This document shows, in pieces, positions 25,808 to 35,652 of a DNA stretch of 64,000 nucleotides (positions within the stretch are counted from its first letter, which is position 1; every line of letters starts with the position of its first letter). The stretch is from Bacteroidota bacterium (GTDB taxonomy: Bacteria; Bacteroidota; Bacteroidia; Cytophagales; Cytophagaceae). The position numbers and the translations under genes are program-made. The DNA is taken from assembly GCA_023391415.1 (NCBI GenBank), contig JAEWAY010000022.1, positions 238,605 through 302,604 on the forward strand, in the 5' to 3' direction. The notes below the pieces were generated by a model. That model was given only the letters and a program-made list of their open reading frames with translations, was not told the origin of the DNA and did no database searches.

Positions 25808-27877
25808 TTAATCTTCTATGGGAATGGATATGGAAAAGCATAATCCCGTATCCGGATTCTCAACAACGGACACGCCCGCGCCGATCGCGTCCGCCTGCGA
25901 TTTGATGATAAACAAACCCAGGCCTTTGCCTGAATCTTGATGAAAGCGCTGGAAAGGCCTGAATAACCGGTTTTTGTGTTTTCGTAGATTGATGCCTCTG
26001 CCATTGTCTTTTACCCGGATCAGGATGTTGGCGGATTCCCTGGCGCACTCGATCGTTACCCGTAGGCTCTCGGATGATTTGCCAAAACGAATCGCGTTGG
26101 AGATCAGATTGGAGACGATATTCTCAATATATACCGGCATGGTATTGACCGGAGGCAGGTCTTCCTGGATGTTGACCGCCAGATTTCCTTCATTACTTTT
26201 AATTTCATCGATACGAGACGCGGCGACTTCCCGCACGATCTTGCCCACGTCGGTTTTTTCTCTTAATAATTCCGTTCGCGTTGGCAGGTCCAGAATAAAA
26301 ATCAGTTCCTTGATAATGGAATCGAGTTTATCGACGGTTATTACCGCTTCCCGTACCAGCTCAATCGGTTTATTGAGTTCCAGGGCGCGCTGTTGTATAG
26401 AGCAGATACCTTTGAGCGTAGCGACAGGGCCTCTGAGATTATGCGCCGCTATAAAAGTAAATTGCTCAAATCGTTTGTTTTTTTCCTCCAGAGCGGAGTT
26501 CGCTTCCCGGAGATGCCTGGTTTTCAGATTGACCAGTTCTTCAAGACTATTCTTTTTGTCTTTGAGTACTTTGTTTTGTCCCTCAATAAGTTTCCGATGC
26601 AGGTCCGCCTGGTTTTTAAGGATTTCGAGCTCCATGTTCTGCTTTTCCAGATAATGATTTTTTTGCATGATCTCGGAAGTTCTTATCCGGAGTTCGTGTT
26701 CCAACGTCTTGTTTTGTCTTTCCAGCAATTCGCTTTTTTCCCGCTTCAGAAGCTCATAGCGTTTTACTACCGCCAGAAACAGGAATATTACCTCCAGACC
26801 TGAGCCGATGATTAACACGACGGACGAGTTTCTTTGGAAAGAAATTATATTGCTTACTCCCAATGTATAGAGCAGTATGGAAAGCAAAAGAAAGCTCCAA
26901 GCCCAGATCAGATACTTGGCTTCCCGCAGTTTTTTCTTTATATAAAAGTAAATGGAAGTCAGCATGAGAAAGGGGGGGATAAACACCCATAAACTCGTCA
27001 TCAGATATAAAGCCAGACTAAATTTTCCGAATAGGTTGAATACGATAATCAGCGCGTGCAGACTATACAACAACCAGTATAAGTAATAAAGCCCGCGGGC
27101 GTTTTCACGAATGTTAAAAAAACGTTCCGTAAAAATCAGACTAAAGACAATGAGAGCGTATAGTGAGGGAACCCATTGGTTTATTCGCGGATTGTCGGGC
27201 CAGAATACCTGAAACAAGTAGCCATGGTCCAGGCCGGATACCAATCCGCAGGCGAGAACCGACAAGGCGTAAAACAGATAATTTTCTTCTCTGAGGCTTC
27301 TGTACAAGAAAAGATAGATAATAAAGGCCAGAAACAGCACTCCCGCGTAAAAATAGTAAAGCGATTGATTCCGGACGCTGTAATTAATCAGATCGCCTTC
27401 CTGGAAATAGACAATAGGAATCAGCAGGGGCCCCTGGCTGTATATCTGAAAGTAAATTTTATCCGTTAGCGGGTGAATGGATGTATTGGGATACTTAAAA
27501 TGTAAATCGCGTACCTGAAATGGGAAAGCGTCTCCAAGCGTATTTACTTTAAGCAGGCTATCGGCAGTCGAAAATTGAAAAACACGGATGGTATCCAGGT
27601 GAGCGTTTTCAATGACAAGGTCTGTCGCGTCTCCGAATGTTTTTTTATCCACCTGAATCCAGACGGCTCCTTTGGTATACGAAATATTAAGCGCTTCTCC
27701 CTCATGAATCATATAATCGGCTGGAGGCGTGGCGAGCGCGTCGTCGATAACTTTGCTTTGAGTGGTATCTATCCAATAGCGGTACGATTGATGGGTATAA
27801 TCCCGCGCGAAGGAGGCGATTGAACAAAATAAGATCAGAATAAGCCGGCTGTACTGTTTGAGTAACCTTTTATTCAT
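25808..27877 (-). CDS. Hybrid-free sensor histidine kinase with 7TM-DISM input
   Basis: About 689 residues from the ATG at 27877 (MNKRLLKQ); the frame is open further upstream, but MNKRLLKQ starts a normal signal sequence. A periplasmic 7TMR-DISMED2-type beta domain (about residues 25-165) is followed by seven membrane helices, a long coiled coil, and a kinase core. The phospho-acceptor is in FTFIAAHNLRGPVATLKG, the N box in NLISNAIRFG, and the G boxes in VKDNGRGINL and GKGLGLFIIKSQADAIGA. It senses an extracellular, perhaps carbohydrate-related, ligand. No response regulator is adjacent. Confidence 0.9.
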   Translation of the reverse strand: MNKRLLKQYSRLILILFCSIASFARDYTHQSYRYWIDTTQSKVIDDALATPPADYMIHEGEALNISYTKGAVWIQVDKKTFGDATDLVIENAHLDTIRVFQFSTADSLLKVNTLGDAFPFQVRDLHFKYPNTSIHPLTDKIYFQIYSQGPLLIPIVYFQEGDLINYSVRNQSLYYFYAGVLFLAFIIYLFLYRSLREENYLFYALSVLACGLVSGLDHGYLFQVFWPDNPRINQWVPSLYALIVFSLIFTERFFNIRENARGLYYLYWLLYSLHALIIVFNLFGKFSLALYLMTSLWVFIPPFLMLTSIYFYIKKKLREAKYLIWAWSFLLLSILLYTLGVSNIISFQRNSSVVLIIGSGLEVIFLFLAVVKRYELLKREKSELLERQNKTLEHELRIRTSEIMQKNHYLEKQNMELEILKNQADLHRKLIEGQNKVLKDKKNSLEELVNLKTRHLREANSALEEKNKRFEQFTFIAAHNLRGPVATLKGICSIQQRALELNKPIELVREAVITVDKLDSIIKELIFILDLPTRTELLREKTDVGKIVREVAASRIDEIKSNEGNLAVNIQEDLPPVNTMPVYIENIVSNLISNAIRFGKSSESLRVTIECARESANILIRVKDNGRGINLRKHKNRLFRPFQRFHQDSGKGLGLFIIKSQADAIGAGVSVVENPDTGLCFSISIPIED

Positions 27878-28223
27878 TAAGAAAAATTTAGCGAAGTATA
27901 TGAAAATAAGTTTTATTGGAAAAAAATATTTGATCAATCAGGAGAACGTCCACACAAGTCGCCGTATGTAATCCATGTATGGGAAACAGGGTGACTAAAA
28001 GGAAGGAAAAATATTGATTCCCTGGAACTAAATAGCTAGTGGAGATTGGATAACAAAGTTGTTCGCCTTTTATATTACTATTCGAATTAGAAATTGTATA
28101 TATTCTACAATGGTCTGAAAACGATTCAAATAACGCGACAAAGTTTTTTTCTGGAATAGCGCTACGAATGAAAGGTGTCGATGTCCTAAATTATGTTCAG
28201 GCAGTAGTAAAAACACAACACGG
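27878..28223. other. Intergenic region between the 7TM kinase and the endonuclease/phosphatase-fold gene
   Basis: About 345 AT-rich bases with no credible gene. It should hold the kinase promoter near its left end (a TATACTTCG string sits about 20 bases upstream of the start). Nothing else is recognised. Confidence 0.45.
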
Positions 28224-29324
28224 TCATGGGAGCGAATACCTGCTCACCAGGGGGGTATGTTCCGAAAAACGCGGATTGGGTAGCGTCTGAAACGATTCTA
28301 GCCGGAGATTGTCCGAATAAAACTGATGATCGATACGCAAGGGCGTTTGTCCCGGACGAAAGGTAGAGCCAAATCCTTGACCTTTGGCCTCAAAGGTATT
28401 TCTCAGGCAGTTCCGCAGTTTGAAATAAACATAGCTGAATTGCGTCTCGTTGAAGTCGCCTGTAAGGATCACCGGTTTACTTGTATGTCTTATAAATTCT
28501 GTTAAAAAATCGATTTGGCGTCCCCGGGTCTGCTGATTGCGGATAAATACCTTGATCGCGATGACGATATCCCTGCTCAGGATCTGATCCCAGCGGAGAA
28601 GGTTGGATTCCAGGTGCGCGTTGATGATTCGTACAGGCTGGTCATGAATCAAGATATCGGTATAAATGGCCTTGTTGTGCTCCTTTTCTCCGGCAAATAT
28701 TAATCCCCGATCTGTGATGGGATGTTTGCTGAAGGTAGCTACACCGATCAGGTTTCCCTTTTTGTAAAAATGATTGTATGGAAACAATTTTCCCATGGAG
28801 GACATATTGATATGGCGCTTTTGGCGCTCTCCGTCCTTGGTGGTAACATATACCGCCTGAAATTCGGGAAAATATTCCTGTAGACAGACTACGTCAAATC
28901 GCTGTTTCGCGATCCAGGCCTCCGCTTCAACGGTTTTCTGACCTTCGCCTTCGACGATATAGCCACCGGTATTATAACTAAGTATCTTGAAACTCGCGCG
29001 GTCGGATGGAAGATCGGTGGAGCCAAAAGGTTTGTAGAACAAATACAGGAGCCAAAACGCGGGTATAAGTCCCGCCAACGCTATCCATCGCGGGCGGAGC
29101 CTCAAGATAAAGTAAAAAGGCGTTATCAGGACCATCAGTATGCAGGTCAGCGGAAGCGCGAAGCTTAGCGGGCCGGCCGGCCAGAACCGCGCCGGAGAAA
29201 TATACAGGGAAAGGCAGGATAGGATGTAGAATAGGAGAAAGCCCGTAAAAAAGATATTGAGTATCCGTGTCTTGCCTGAACTAAAAAAACGCATTATTAA
29301 GAATGTGGTTCTTTCGTTAATCAC
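28224..29324 (-). CDS. Membrane-anchored endonuclease/exonuclease/phosphatase family protein
   Basis: A 366-residue protein with three N-terminal membrane helices (about residues 20-110) and a C-terminal DNase I-like fold. The catalytic pieces are seen as ILSYNTGG, VVCLQEYFPEF (metal-binding Glu), RIINAHLES, VILTGDFNETQFS and the final SEHTPLVSRY (catalytic His). Such Bacteroidota proteins are usually annotated only by fold; phosphodiester or sphingomyelinase-like activity outside the cytosol is possible. The start may instead be the internal ATG at 29294 (MRFFSSGK). Confidence 0.88.
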   Translation of the reverse strand: MINERTTFLIMRFFSSGKTRILNIFFTGFLLFYILSCLSLYISPARFWPAGPLSFALPLTCILMVLITPFYFILRLRPRWIALAGLIPAFWLLYLFYKPFGSTDLPSDRASFKILSYNTGGYIVEGEGQKTVEAEAWIAKQRFDVVCLQEYFPEFQAVYVTTKDGERQKRHINMSSMGKLFPYNHFYKKGNLIGVATFSKHPITDRGLIFAGEKEHNKAIYTDILIHDQPVRIINAHLESNLLRWDQILSRDIVIAIKVFIRNQQTRGRQIDFLTEFIRHTSKPVILTGDFNETQFSYVYFKLRNCLRNTFEAKGQGFGSTFRPGQTPLRIDHQFYSDNLRLESFQTLPNPRFSEHTPLVSRYSLP

Positions 29325-29487
29325 GGAGCCCCTGTAAGCGAGCGGACCTTCGTGTCTATATTAAAGAGAACCGCGGGCGGATGGGTTTTGTTAACCGGCA
29401 TGGGAAAAACGCGTCTTGGACGACGCGTTTGTGGCCGTAGAGGAAGGGTACCCGATGGAGAGGCTGCTACGCTATGCCTCCCTTCGC

Positions 29488-30513
29488 TTAGTTTTGCCGA
29501 ATAATGTCTTCCAGGCAGTCAATCCAGAGGGAATGGTTGTTGAGACTCTCGACCAGTTGCCAGTGTTCCCCGCCATGTTGTTCAAAAAGCTCTTTGTATT
29601 CTACTCCACCCTCAATCGTTGTTTCCAGGCAGTCGGCGATGAATGAAGGAGAAAACGCCAGTACCTTTTTTACGCCTTTTTGACCTAGCTCTTTGATTAT
29701 GTCGTCCGTATAAGGCTGTATCCAGGGCGTTTTGCCAAGCCTCGACTGGAAGCAAACAGTATACGCGCCTTCTGGTATGTTTAGTTCCTTTACCAGCAGA
29801 CGGGTCGTTTCATAGCTTTGCGCCCGATAGCAGAATTTGTTTTTTGTATGGTAAGTCGAACAGCATTTGAGCGTAAGCTGGCAATAATTGCCAACGGAAC
29901 TCTTTTTGATTTGTCGTTCGGGAAGTCCGTGATACGTAAAAACGATGTGATCGTAATCTGTTTGCTCCAGGTATTTTTTTCCGATTTCGGCGAAGGCTTT
30001 TATAAATAATGGATGGTCAAAAAACTTGCTAATCACCCGTATGTCTGGGATTACTTCCCAGTTTTTGATAATGTCCATCGCTTCCTCGATGGCGGAGCCT
30101 GTAGAGGCGGACGCGTACTGGGGGAAGAGCGGCACGATGATAATTCGTTCCAGACCTAGTCCCTCGAGTTCACGGATCGCGCTTTTAAGGGAGGGATTCT
30201 GGTAGCGCATGCCAAAAGATACCAAGTATTCGTCGCCCAGTTGTTTTTGCAGAAGTTGTTTTACTTCCAGCCCATAATAGAGCAGTGGAGAGCCGTTTTC
30301 GTCCCATAGTTCCTTATATACTCGCGCTGATTTGGGCGCGCGCAGCGGGGCTATGACACCATTGATCAGAAAAAAACGATTGACCGGAGGAATGTCGATG
30401 ACTCGTCGGTCCATCAGAAACTCCCTTAGGTAACGTCGGACATCGGGCACCGAAGGGCTGTCCGGAGTACCCAGATTGATCAATAAAACGCCTGTGCTGG
30501 CCTTCTTGCTCAT
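29488..30513 (-). CDS. hemH: Ferrochelatase
   Basis: Inserts ferrous iron into protoporphyrin IX, the last step of protoheme synthesis. The 341-residue protein starts with GVLLINLGTPDSPSVPDVRRYLREFL, split here as the typical LINLGTPDSP then RRYLREFL. The catalytic histidine is in IVFTYHGLPERQIKK near residue 190, and the acidic metal path in PSFIADCLETTIEG near 280. YRAQSYETTRLLV and CFQSRLGKTPWIQPYT are also family hallmarks. It lies alone, divergent from glyS. Confidence 0.97.
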   Translation of the reverse strand: MSKKASTGVLLINLGTPDSPSVPDVRRYLREFLMDRRVIDIPPVNRFFLINGVIAPLRAPKSARVYKELWDENGSPLLYYGLEVKQLLQKQLGDEYLVSFGMRYQNPSLKSAIRELEGLGLERIIIVPLFPQYASASTGSAIEEAMDIIKNWEVIPDIRVISKFFDHPLFIKAFAEIGKKYLEQTDYDHIVFTYHGLPERQIKKSSVGNYCQLTLKCCSTYHTKNKFCYRAQSYETTRLLVKELNIPEGAYTVCFQSRLGKTPWIQPYTDDIIKELGQKGVKKVLAFSPSFIADCLETTIEGGVEYKELFEQHGGEHWQLVESLNNHSLWIDCLEDIIRQN

Positions 30514-30743
30514 CGTGATCGTATTTATAAGGTTTCAGTCGGGAAAATGATGCCCGTATTGGTCGCTGTTCGCTGAATTATGACTTTAAATATAGAGGCT
30601 TTATCTTGAATAAAGAAAAAAAACTCTCTTTCTATATTACCTGTGACCTGTCCGGCCGGTCCGCGTCCGTTCTTTGTACCTTGTGTGTTTCGGATCAGGC
30701 AAATAATTTTTGACTACTCGGGGATTTGCATAGAATCAATTTA

Positions 30744-30751
30744 TATCTTTG
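30744..30751 (+). promoter_or_regulatory. glyS -7 promoter box, nearly leaderless
   Basis: TATCTTTG matches TAnnTTTG exactly and ends only 6 bases before the glyS ATG at 30758. A TTTG at 30725-30728 is a candidate -33 element, but its 15-base spacing is short. Transcription would begin at or very near the start codon, so the mRNA would be leaderless. Confidence 0.55.
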
Positions 30752-30757
30752 CCAGCT

Positions 30758-32233
30758 ATGAGCGCGAATAATACTTTAGATTCAAATTTGTTTAAAAAAA
30801 TCGTCTCGCACGCCAGAGAGTACGGTTTTGTTTTTCAGTCGAGTGAAGTATACGACGGCCTTCAGGCGGTATATGACTATGGACAGAACGGAGTTGAGCT
30901 TAAAAACAATATCAAGACTCTGTGGTACAAAACCATGACACAGATAGCGGACAATGTGGTAGGTCTTGACTCCGCGATATTCATGCATCCTTTTACCTGG
31001 AAAGCTTCGGGCCATATCGATAGCTTCAACGATCCGATGATCGACAACAAGGATTCTAAAAAACGCTACCGGGCGGATGTCCTGATTGAGGAGAAAGCCG
31101 CGTCTTATGAAAATGCCGGAGACAAAGCCCGTTCGGACGCCTTGCTGCAAAAAATGGGCAAATTGCTGGGAAGTGAGGATCTGGATGGTGTCCGCGACCT
31201 GATTATCGAAGAAAATATTACCTGTCCCATATCCGGAACTTCCAACTGGACCGATGTGCGCCAGTTTAACCTGATGTTTGACACGCGGATTGGTTCGGTG
31301 GCGGAAGATTCCAATACGATTTATCTCCGTCCTGAAACCGCGCAGGGCATTTTTGTCAACTTTCTCAATGTGCAAAAAACCGGACGGATGAAAGTGCCGT
31401 TTGGTATAGCCCAGATCGGAAAAGCTTTCAGAAATGAAATTGTGGCCCGTCAGTTTACTTTCCGGATGAGAGAGTTTGAGCAGATGGAAATGCAGTTTTT
31501 TGTAAGACCTGGTACAGAGATGGAATGGTACAATGAATGGAAGGAAACCCGGATGAGATGGCACAAGGCTCTGGGATTGCCGGCGGAGAAGCTGCGTTTC
31601 CACGACCATGAGAAATTGGCGCATTACGCCAACGCCGCGGTAGATGTCGAGTTTCAGTTTCCGTTTGGCTTTAAGGAAATTGAAGGTATTCATTCCAGAA
31701 CGGATTTCGATCTGAAAAACCATGAATTGCTGTCGAAGAAGAAAATGCACTATTTCGACAATGAGATCAATCAGTCCTATATCCCATATGTAGTGGAAAC
31801 ATCCGCGGGAGCCGACAGGGTATTTCTCGCCGTATTGTGCAACGCCTATACCGAGGAGACGGTTGGTGAAGGGGAGAATAAGAAAGAGCGCGTATACTTG
31901 AAGTTGCATCCAGCTCTGGCGCCTGTCAAAGCCGCCATTTTTCCTCTGACGAAGAAAGATGGTCTGCCTGAAAAAGCCAGAGAAATATATAAAGAGCTTC
32001 GTATCGAATTTCCGACTGTCTACGAGGAAAGGGATTCGATAGGAAAGCGTTATACCCGTCAGGACCTTATCGGGACTCCGTTTTGTATCGCCGTGGATCA
32101 CCAGACACTGGAAGACAATACCGTAACGATCCGTCACAGGGATACACAGGAACAAGAACGTGTCGCCATCAGCGAGCTAAGAGTGAAAATACGCCGGGAG
32201 ATCTCCTTTAAGCGTATATTTGAACAGTTATAA
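30758..32233 (+). CDS. glyS: Glycyl-tRNA synthetase, single-chain class II
   Basis: Charges tRNA-Gly. This is the dimeric, eukaryote/archaea-like form found in Bacteroidota rather than the alpha2-beta2 type. Motif 2 is in GKAFRNEIVARQFTFRMREF near residue 224, followed by EQMEMQFF, and motif 3 is in ETSAGADRVFLAVL near residue 347. The C-terminal anticodon-binding domain begins at PALAPVKAAIFPL and contains YTRQDLIGTPFCIAVD. I use the ATG at 30758 (MSANNTL), since the three codons upstream overlap the promoter box. About 491 residues; followed by a strong terminator. Confidence 0.96.
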   Translation: MSANNTLDSNLFKKIVSHAREYGFVFQSSEVYDGLQAVYDYGQNGVELKNNIKTLWYKTMTQIADNVVGLDSAIFMHPFTWKASGHIDSFNDPMIDNKDSKKRYRADVLIEEKAASYENAGDKARSDALLQKMGKLLGSEDLDGVRDLIIEENITCPISGTSNWTDVRQFNLMFDTRIGSVAEDSNTIYLRPETAQGIFVNFLNVQKTGRMKVPFGIAQIGKAFRNEIVARQFTFRMREFEQMEMQFFVRPGTEMEWYNEWKETRMRWHKALGLPAEKLRFHDHEKLAHYANAAVDVEFQFPFGFKEIEGIHSRTDFDLKNHELLSKKKMHYFDNEINQSYIPYVVETSAGADRVFLAVLCNAYTEETVGEGENKKERVYLKLHPALAPVKAAIFPLTKKDGLPEKAREIYKELRIEFPTVYEERDSIGKRYTRQDLIGTPFCIAVDHQTLEDNTVTIRHRDTQEQERVAISELRVKIRREISFKRIFEQL

Positions 32234-32234
32234 T

Positions 32235-32267
32235 AAAAGAAAACCCGGCTCAACCGGGTTTTCTTTT
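32235..32267. terminator. Bidirectional terminator between glyS and the subtilase gene
   Basis: Perfect 14-base arms AAAAGAAAACCCGG / CCGGGTTTTCTTTT around the loop CTCAA begin a few bases after the glyS stop. The T-rich arm is suited to both directions, but the position directly after glyS suggests it mainly serves that gene. Confidence 0.92.
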
Positions 32268-32379
32268 ATATGTTTTTTTAGTCAATAGTTTGTTTTATTG
32301 TTTAAAGGGAAGTAAATGGGAGTCCGTATGCGACTCCCATTTTACGTTAGAGCCTTGCTATCAATAAACTCAGGAATGT

Positions 32380-34542
32380 TTATTTTAGTATAATCTTGAC
32401 ATACTCCGTAGAGCCGGAACGTGTAACCCGGGCCATATACATGCCTTTAGGCTGCCCGGAGAGATTTGTTCGTCTTACGACGTCGGCGTTTACCTCTTCA
32501 ACGATACCGCCAGCCATGTTGTAAATGACCGCGTGATCGACATCGTCTCCCCAATAGATCATTCCGGAAGTCGGATTGGGATAAAGAACCCGCCCTTCGG
32601 AAGTGAACACGGCCGACGTGAAATGTTCCGTTGTTCTGCTACCCGAGGAGCTGCACGCTCCTAGATTTTCCCATACGTCATATGTATTGGAATTTGTTGT
32701 CGGATTCAATCCGATGGTATACCATTTGGCGCGGTAGAGTACATTGAGATGGGAAACCGTATCATTGATATACACAGTGGAACTATTCCACGCGGGATAG
32801 CCGGAGCAAAGCGGAATTGCCGGAGCTACCGAGATCATTACCGGAAGCGAGACGCTCACCGCGCCTTTGTTGTCAGTAGCCTTGGCGGTTAAGGCATACG
32901 AACCCTGAGGTACTCCAAACAAGGAATATGTATAAGGACCGGAAGTTTTCTCTCCTACCTTGGTGGTATCCAGAAAGAATTCGACTTTTGAAATAGAACC
33001 GTCGGAATCAGAAGCGTTTACAGTAATATTCACGGTCGCAGGGGCTGTATAGGCGGCGTTGTTGACCGGCGCGGCGATGGACACAAGTGGATAGTAATTG
33101 CTATCCGTCAAAAACTCGATCGCCCGCTTGATATTGGGAAGCGGACCGATGTGGCCGCCGCTACCCTGAGCTGTTCCTGTCGCGATAAGAAGATCTCTCA
33201 TTTGTAGGGGAGTCAGGATCATGCCTAGTGTATTTTTCGCGTATGACTGTATCGCTACCACCGCGGACGCTACAATAGGAGTTGCCGCCGAAGTTCCGGA
33301 AAAGTTGCCGACATAGGTCGCGTGCGCGCCTCCGTTGTATAAGCCTCCATAGCCGGTAGTCGCTACAGTCCAGTCTCCCCAACCTTGCACGTGTATCGGA
33401 CTGCCGTAGGTAGAAAAATAAGCTTTGTTTCGTCCCACTTTAGTTCCCGCTCCGACACGGATCGATCCATTGTCGCCTCGCGCCCGATAGGAGTTGTAGA
33501 AAGAATCATCTAGATTTTCGTCGCCGTTGCCCGCCGCGGCGACTACGATGATACCGGCCTCGGCGGCGGATTTGGTGATATCCCATACTCCTATATTGTA
33601 ATCAGCGGGTACATAATTGCTACTTTGTCCGCCGGTCTGCATCTCGTATAGAAAAACGTCGCCACTATCAAGTTCCAGAAGACCCTGGCCGATTCCATAT
33701 ACACGTCCATAGGGAATTTCGGATACTCCATAAAACTTATCCGCTCCGTGAACCATGCCGGTCATGCCAAATCCATTGTCTTTAGCGTACATGATACCGG
33801 CTACCGCTGTTCCATGATCTTCCGCCCCATAATGTATTATCTCGATAAAGTTGGGAGAAACCAGGTCTTCATGATCAAAATCGTATCCCCATTCTATATC
33901 CGCGATCTTCACACCTTGTCCTGTAATCCCGATCGACCAGGCGTACTCCGCGTCGATTCCGTATACATCGCTCGCGCCGGTATATATGTCGTGCTTATAC
34001 AATTGATAGGAACTAAGATCCGGAGTAGACGGTGGAATAATGGGATCGACAGGTTCCAGGGTAGCGTATTCGACAAACTCGTATTTTTCAAACTCATTCG
34101 CGAGCTTTAAGAGCGCGTGTTTGTCCATTTTTTCCGCCTCTTGTACATATACCATGCCCCGGAAAGGGTAACGGTTAAATTTGCCTTGGGGAGCCTGAAG
34201 GGTTTTTCCGGCTCTCAATAAGGCTTTTTCTTCTCCGGAGTAGGAAAACACCTGACGGTAAGAATAGGCATCCAGTAGTTGATCCGCTTTTCTTTCAGGA
34301 AGCGAGGATAAGTTTTTTTCTGAGAAAAGAAGTTTCCCCTGTTCAATATCGACGACCACTTCAGGTGAAAACTTTACAATAAGACGATACTTTTCAATGC
34401 CGTCTATGACATAGCTCTGGCCTTTTAGGTTTCTGTCCGAGAATTCCGGTTTGGATGATTGCGCCAGAATATCCGGTCCGGCGTAGGCGAACAGGATCAT
34501 TCCAAGCAAAACAAGGCGTTGGATAAAGTTGAAGTGTTTCAT
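32380..34542 (-). CDS. Secreted S8 (subtilisin-like) protease with T9SS sorting domain
   Basis: A 720-residue secreted protease. A signal peptide covers residues 1-28 (ending DILAQ), then a propeptide-like region to about 180. The catalytic triad is Asp215 (KIADIEWGYD, an unusual context), His243 (EDHGTAVAGI) and Ser418 (FSGTSAATP), with oxyanion Asn339 (AAAGNGDEN). An Ig-like domain follows (about 500-585), then a Cys-flanked segment with YPAWNSSTVYINDTVSHLN that resembles a CBM5/12 carbohydrate-binding module (about 590-645). The last ~75 residues form a type A T9SS sorting domain beginning LYPNPTSG and ending STEYVKIILK. It is therefore exported by SecA/Sec and PorSS. Monocistronic. Confidence 0.93.
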   Translation of the reverse strand: MKHFNFIQRLVLLGMILFAYAGPDILAQSSKPEFSDRNLKGQSYVIDGIEKYRLIVKFSPEVVVDIEQGKLLFSEKNLSSLPERKADQLLDAYSYRQVFSYSGEEKALLRAGKTLQAPQGKFNRYPFRGMVYVQEAEKMDKHALLKLANEFEKYEFVEYATLEPVDPIIPPSTPDLSSYQLYKHDIYTGASDVYGIDAEYAWSIGITGQGVKIADIEWGYDFDHEDLVSPNFIEIIHYGAEDHGTAVAGIMYAKDNGFGMTGMVHGADKFYGVSEIPYGRVYGIGQGLLELDSGDVFLYEMQTGGQSSNYVPADYNIGVWDITKSAAEAGIIVVAAAGNGDENLDDSFYNSYRARGDNGSIRVGAGTKVGRNKAYFSTYGSPIHVQGWGDWTVATTGYGGLYNGGAHATYVGNFSGTSAATPIVASAVVAIQSYAKNTLGMILTPLQMRDLLIATGTAQGSGGHIGPLPNIKRAIEFLTDSNYYPLVSIAAPVNNAAYTAPATVNITVNASDSDGSISKVEFFLDTTKVGEKTSGPYTYSLFGVPQGSYALTAKATDNKGAVSVSLPVMISVAPAIPLCSGYPAWNSSTVYINDTVSHLNVLYRAKWYTIGLNPTTNSNTYDVWENLGACSSSGSRTTEHFTSAVFTSEGRVLYPNPTSGMIYWGDDVDHAVIYNMAGGIVEEVNADVVRRTNLSGQPKGMYMARVTRSGSTEYVKIILK

Positions 34543-34824
34543 ATAGATTAAATTAAAAATTACAAAATAGGCTTATTCGCTTATTGTCGGAAATCTATAT
34601 TCGGACGATAAAAATGGATACTTGCTCCGGGCGGGCAATGATACGATTAAAGAATATAGCGGTTGTTTTAAACGATATGGTTGATTCGTTTGTCGTTAAA
34701 AATAGCTTATTCGTTTTAATAAACAAATAAAAGCCACGCCAAAAATAACGTGTTTTTATTTTCAAGGCTTAAAACAGATTCCCGTTCATGGAGTTATATA
34801 AGCTAAATCATCCAAACTTTTCGC
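34543..34824. other. Divergent promoter region, subtilase and SGNH hydrolase
   Basis: About 280 AT-rich bases between two secreted-protein genes. A CCTATTTTG string on the minus strand about 25-30 bases before the subtilase start is a near match to the -7 consensus. No gene or RNA is seen. Confidence 0.4.
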
Positions 34825-35601
34825 ATGCTGAAAGTAACCTTGTTTACCAGCCTGGCCCTGTTGATGTTCGCTTCTATCGACTTGTTGGCTCAGAAGAAAG
34901 AAAAGCTCAATATCGTCTGCGATGGAAATAGTCTTACATATGGGCAGGGAGTACCTGTGGAAATGTCATATCCCGCGCTGCTTCAGAAATTGTTTAATAA
35001 GGACAGCGCTTCCGGAGTGACAGCCGCCGTACATAATATGGGAGTCAATGGCCAGACTACCCCCGAGATGCTTTTTTCTATGAATAAGCGCTTACAAGAG
35101 GCGTTTGATCCGGGGGCTGACCGCAATATAGTCGTGGCCTGGGAGATTCGTAATCATCTGGTACGACACTGTACGGACAGGCTCGCCGCCCTAAACGCCT
35201 ATATGACTTACTGCCGCCGGGCGACTGAGTTGGGCTATGAGGTTTACGCGGTAACGCTTTTGCCAACCTGGTCCAGTGTCTATTGCGGTGACTCGTCCGC
35301 CGCGGCTTTGCACAAGCTGGAGGATGACAGGAACTTTGTCAATCGATATTTAAATAAAAACCATTATGACTTTTCATATGGAATTATTGATGTCACCTCA
35401 TTGTCGACTATAGGGATTAAAGGCGCTAACCTGCCCGATGGATATGTGTTTTCTACGGACAAGCCTTCCGCTACCGCGTATTATCTGGATGGAACACATC
35501 TCAACGCTGAAGGAAACCGGGAAATCGCGGAGTTTGTCAAGAAAATAATAATGAACGACAGTCTTCTGAAAACAGGATATTCGTTCGATGCCGACGATTA
35601 A
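34825..35601 (+). CDS. Secreted SGNH/GDSL-type hydrolase
   Basis: A 258-residue exported esterase-like protein. A signal peptide (residues 1-23, ending SIDLLAQ) precedes block I, VCDGNSLTYGQG, with Ser36 as nucleophile. The block V motif YLDGTHLNAEG near residue 225 supplies the Asp and His. The block III asparagine is probably in AWEIRNHL. Substrates in this fold include acyl, acetyl-xylan and peptidoglycan esters; none can be chosen here. The gene is 51 bases upstream of ribD and may share its transcript. Confidence 0.85.
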   Translation: MLKVTLFTSLALLMFASIDLLAQKKEKLNIVCDGNSLTYGQGVPVEMSYPALLQKLFNKDSASGVTAAVHNMGVNGQTTPEMLFSMNKRLQEAFDPGADRNIVVAWEIRNHLVRHCTDRLAALNAYMTYCRRATELGYEVYAVTLLPTWSSVYCGDSSAAALHKLEDDRNFVNRYLNKNHYDFSYGIIDVTSLSTIGIKGANLPDGYVFSTDKPSATAYYLDGTHLNAEGNREIAEFVKKIIMNDSLLKTGYSFDADD

Positions 35602-35652
35602 GTGGTAAAACCATTTTGAATTCTGCTTTCAGGAATCCATTTTTGAGGGACG

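Noticed and set aside
30782..32155. 457-codon minus-strand frame over glyS
   Set aside because: Entirely antisense to a full-length glycyl-tRNA synthetase; no motif of its own.
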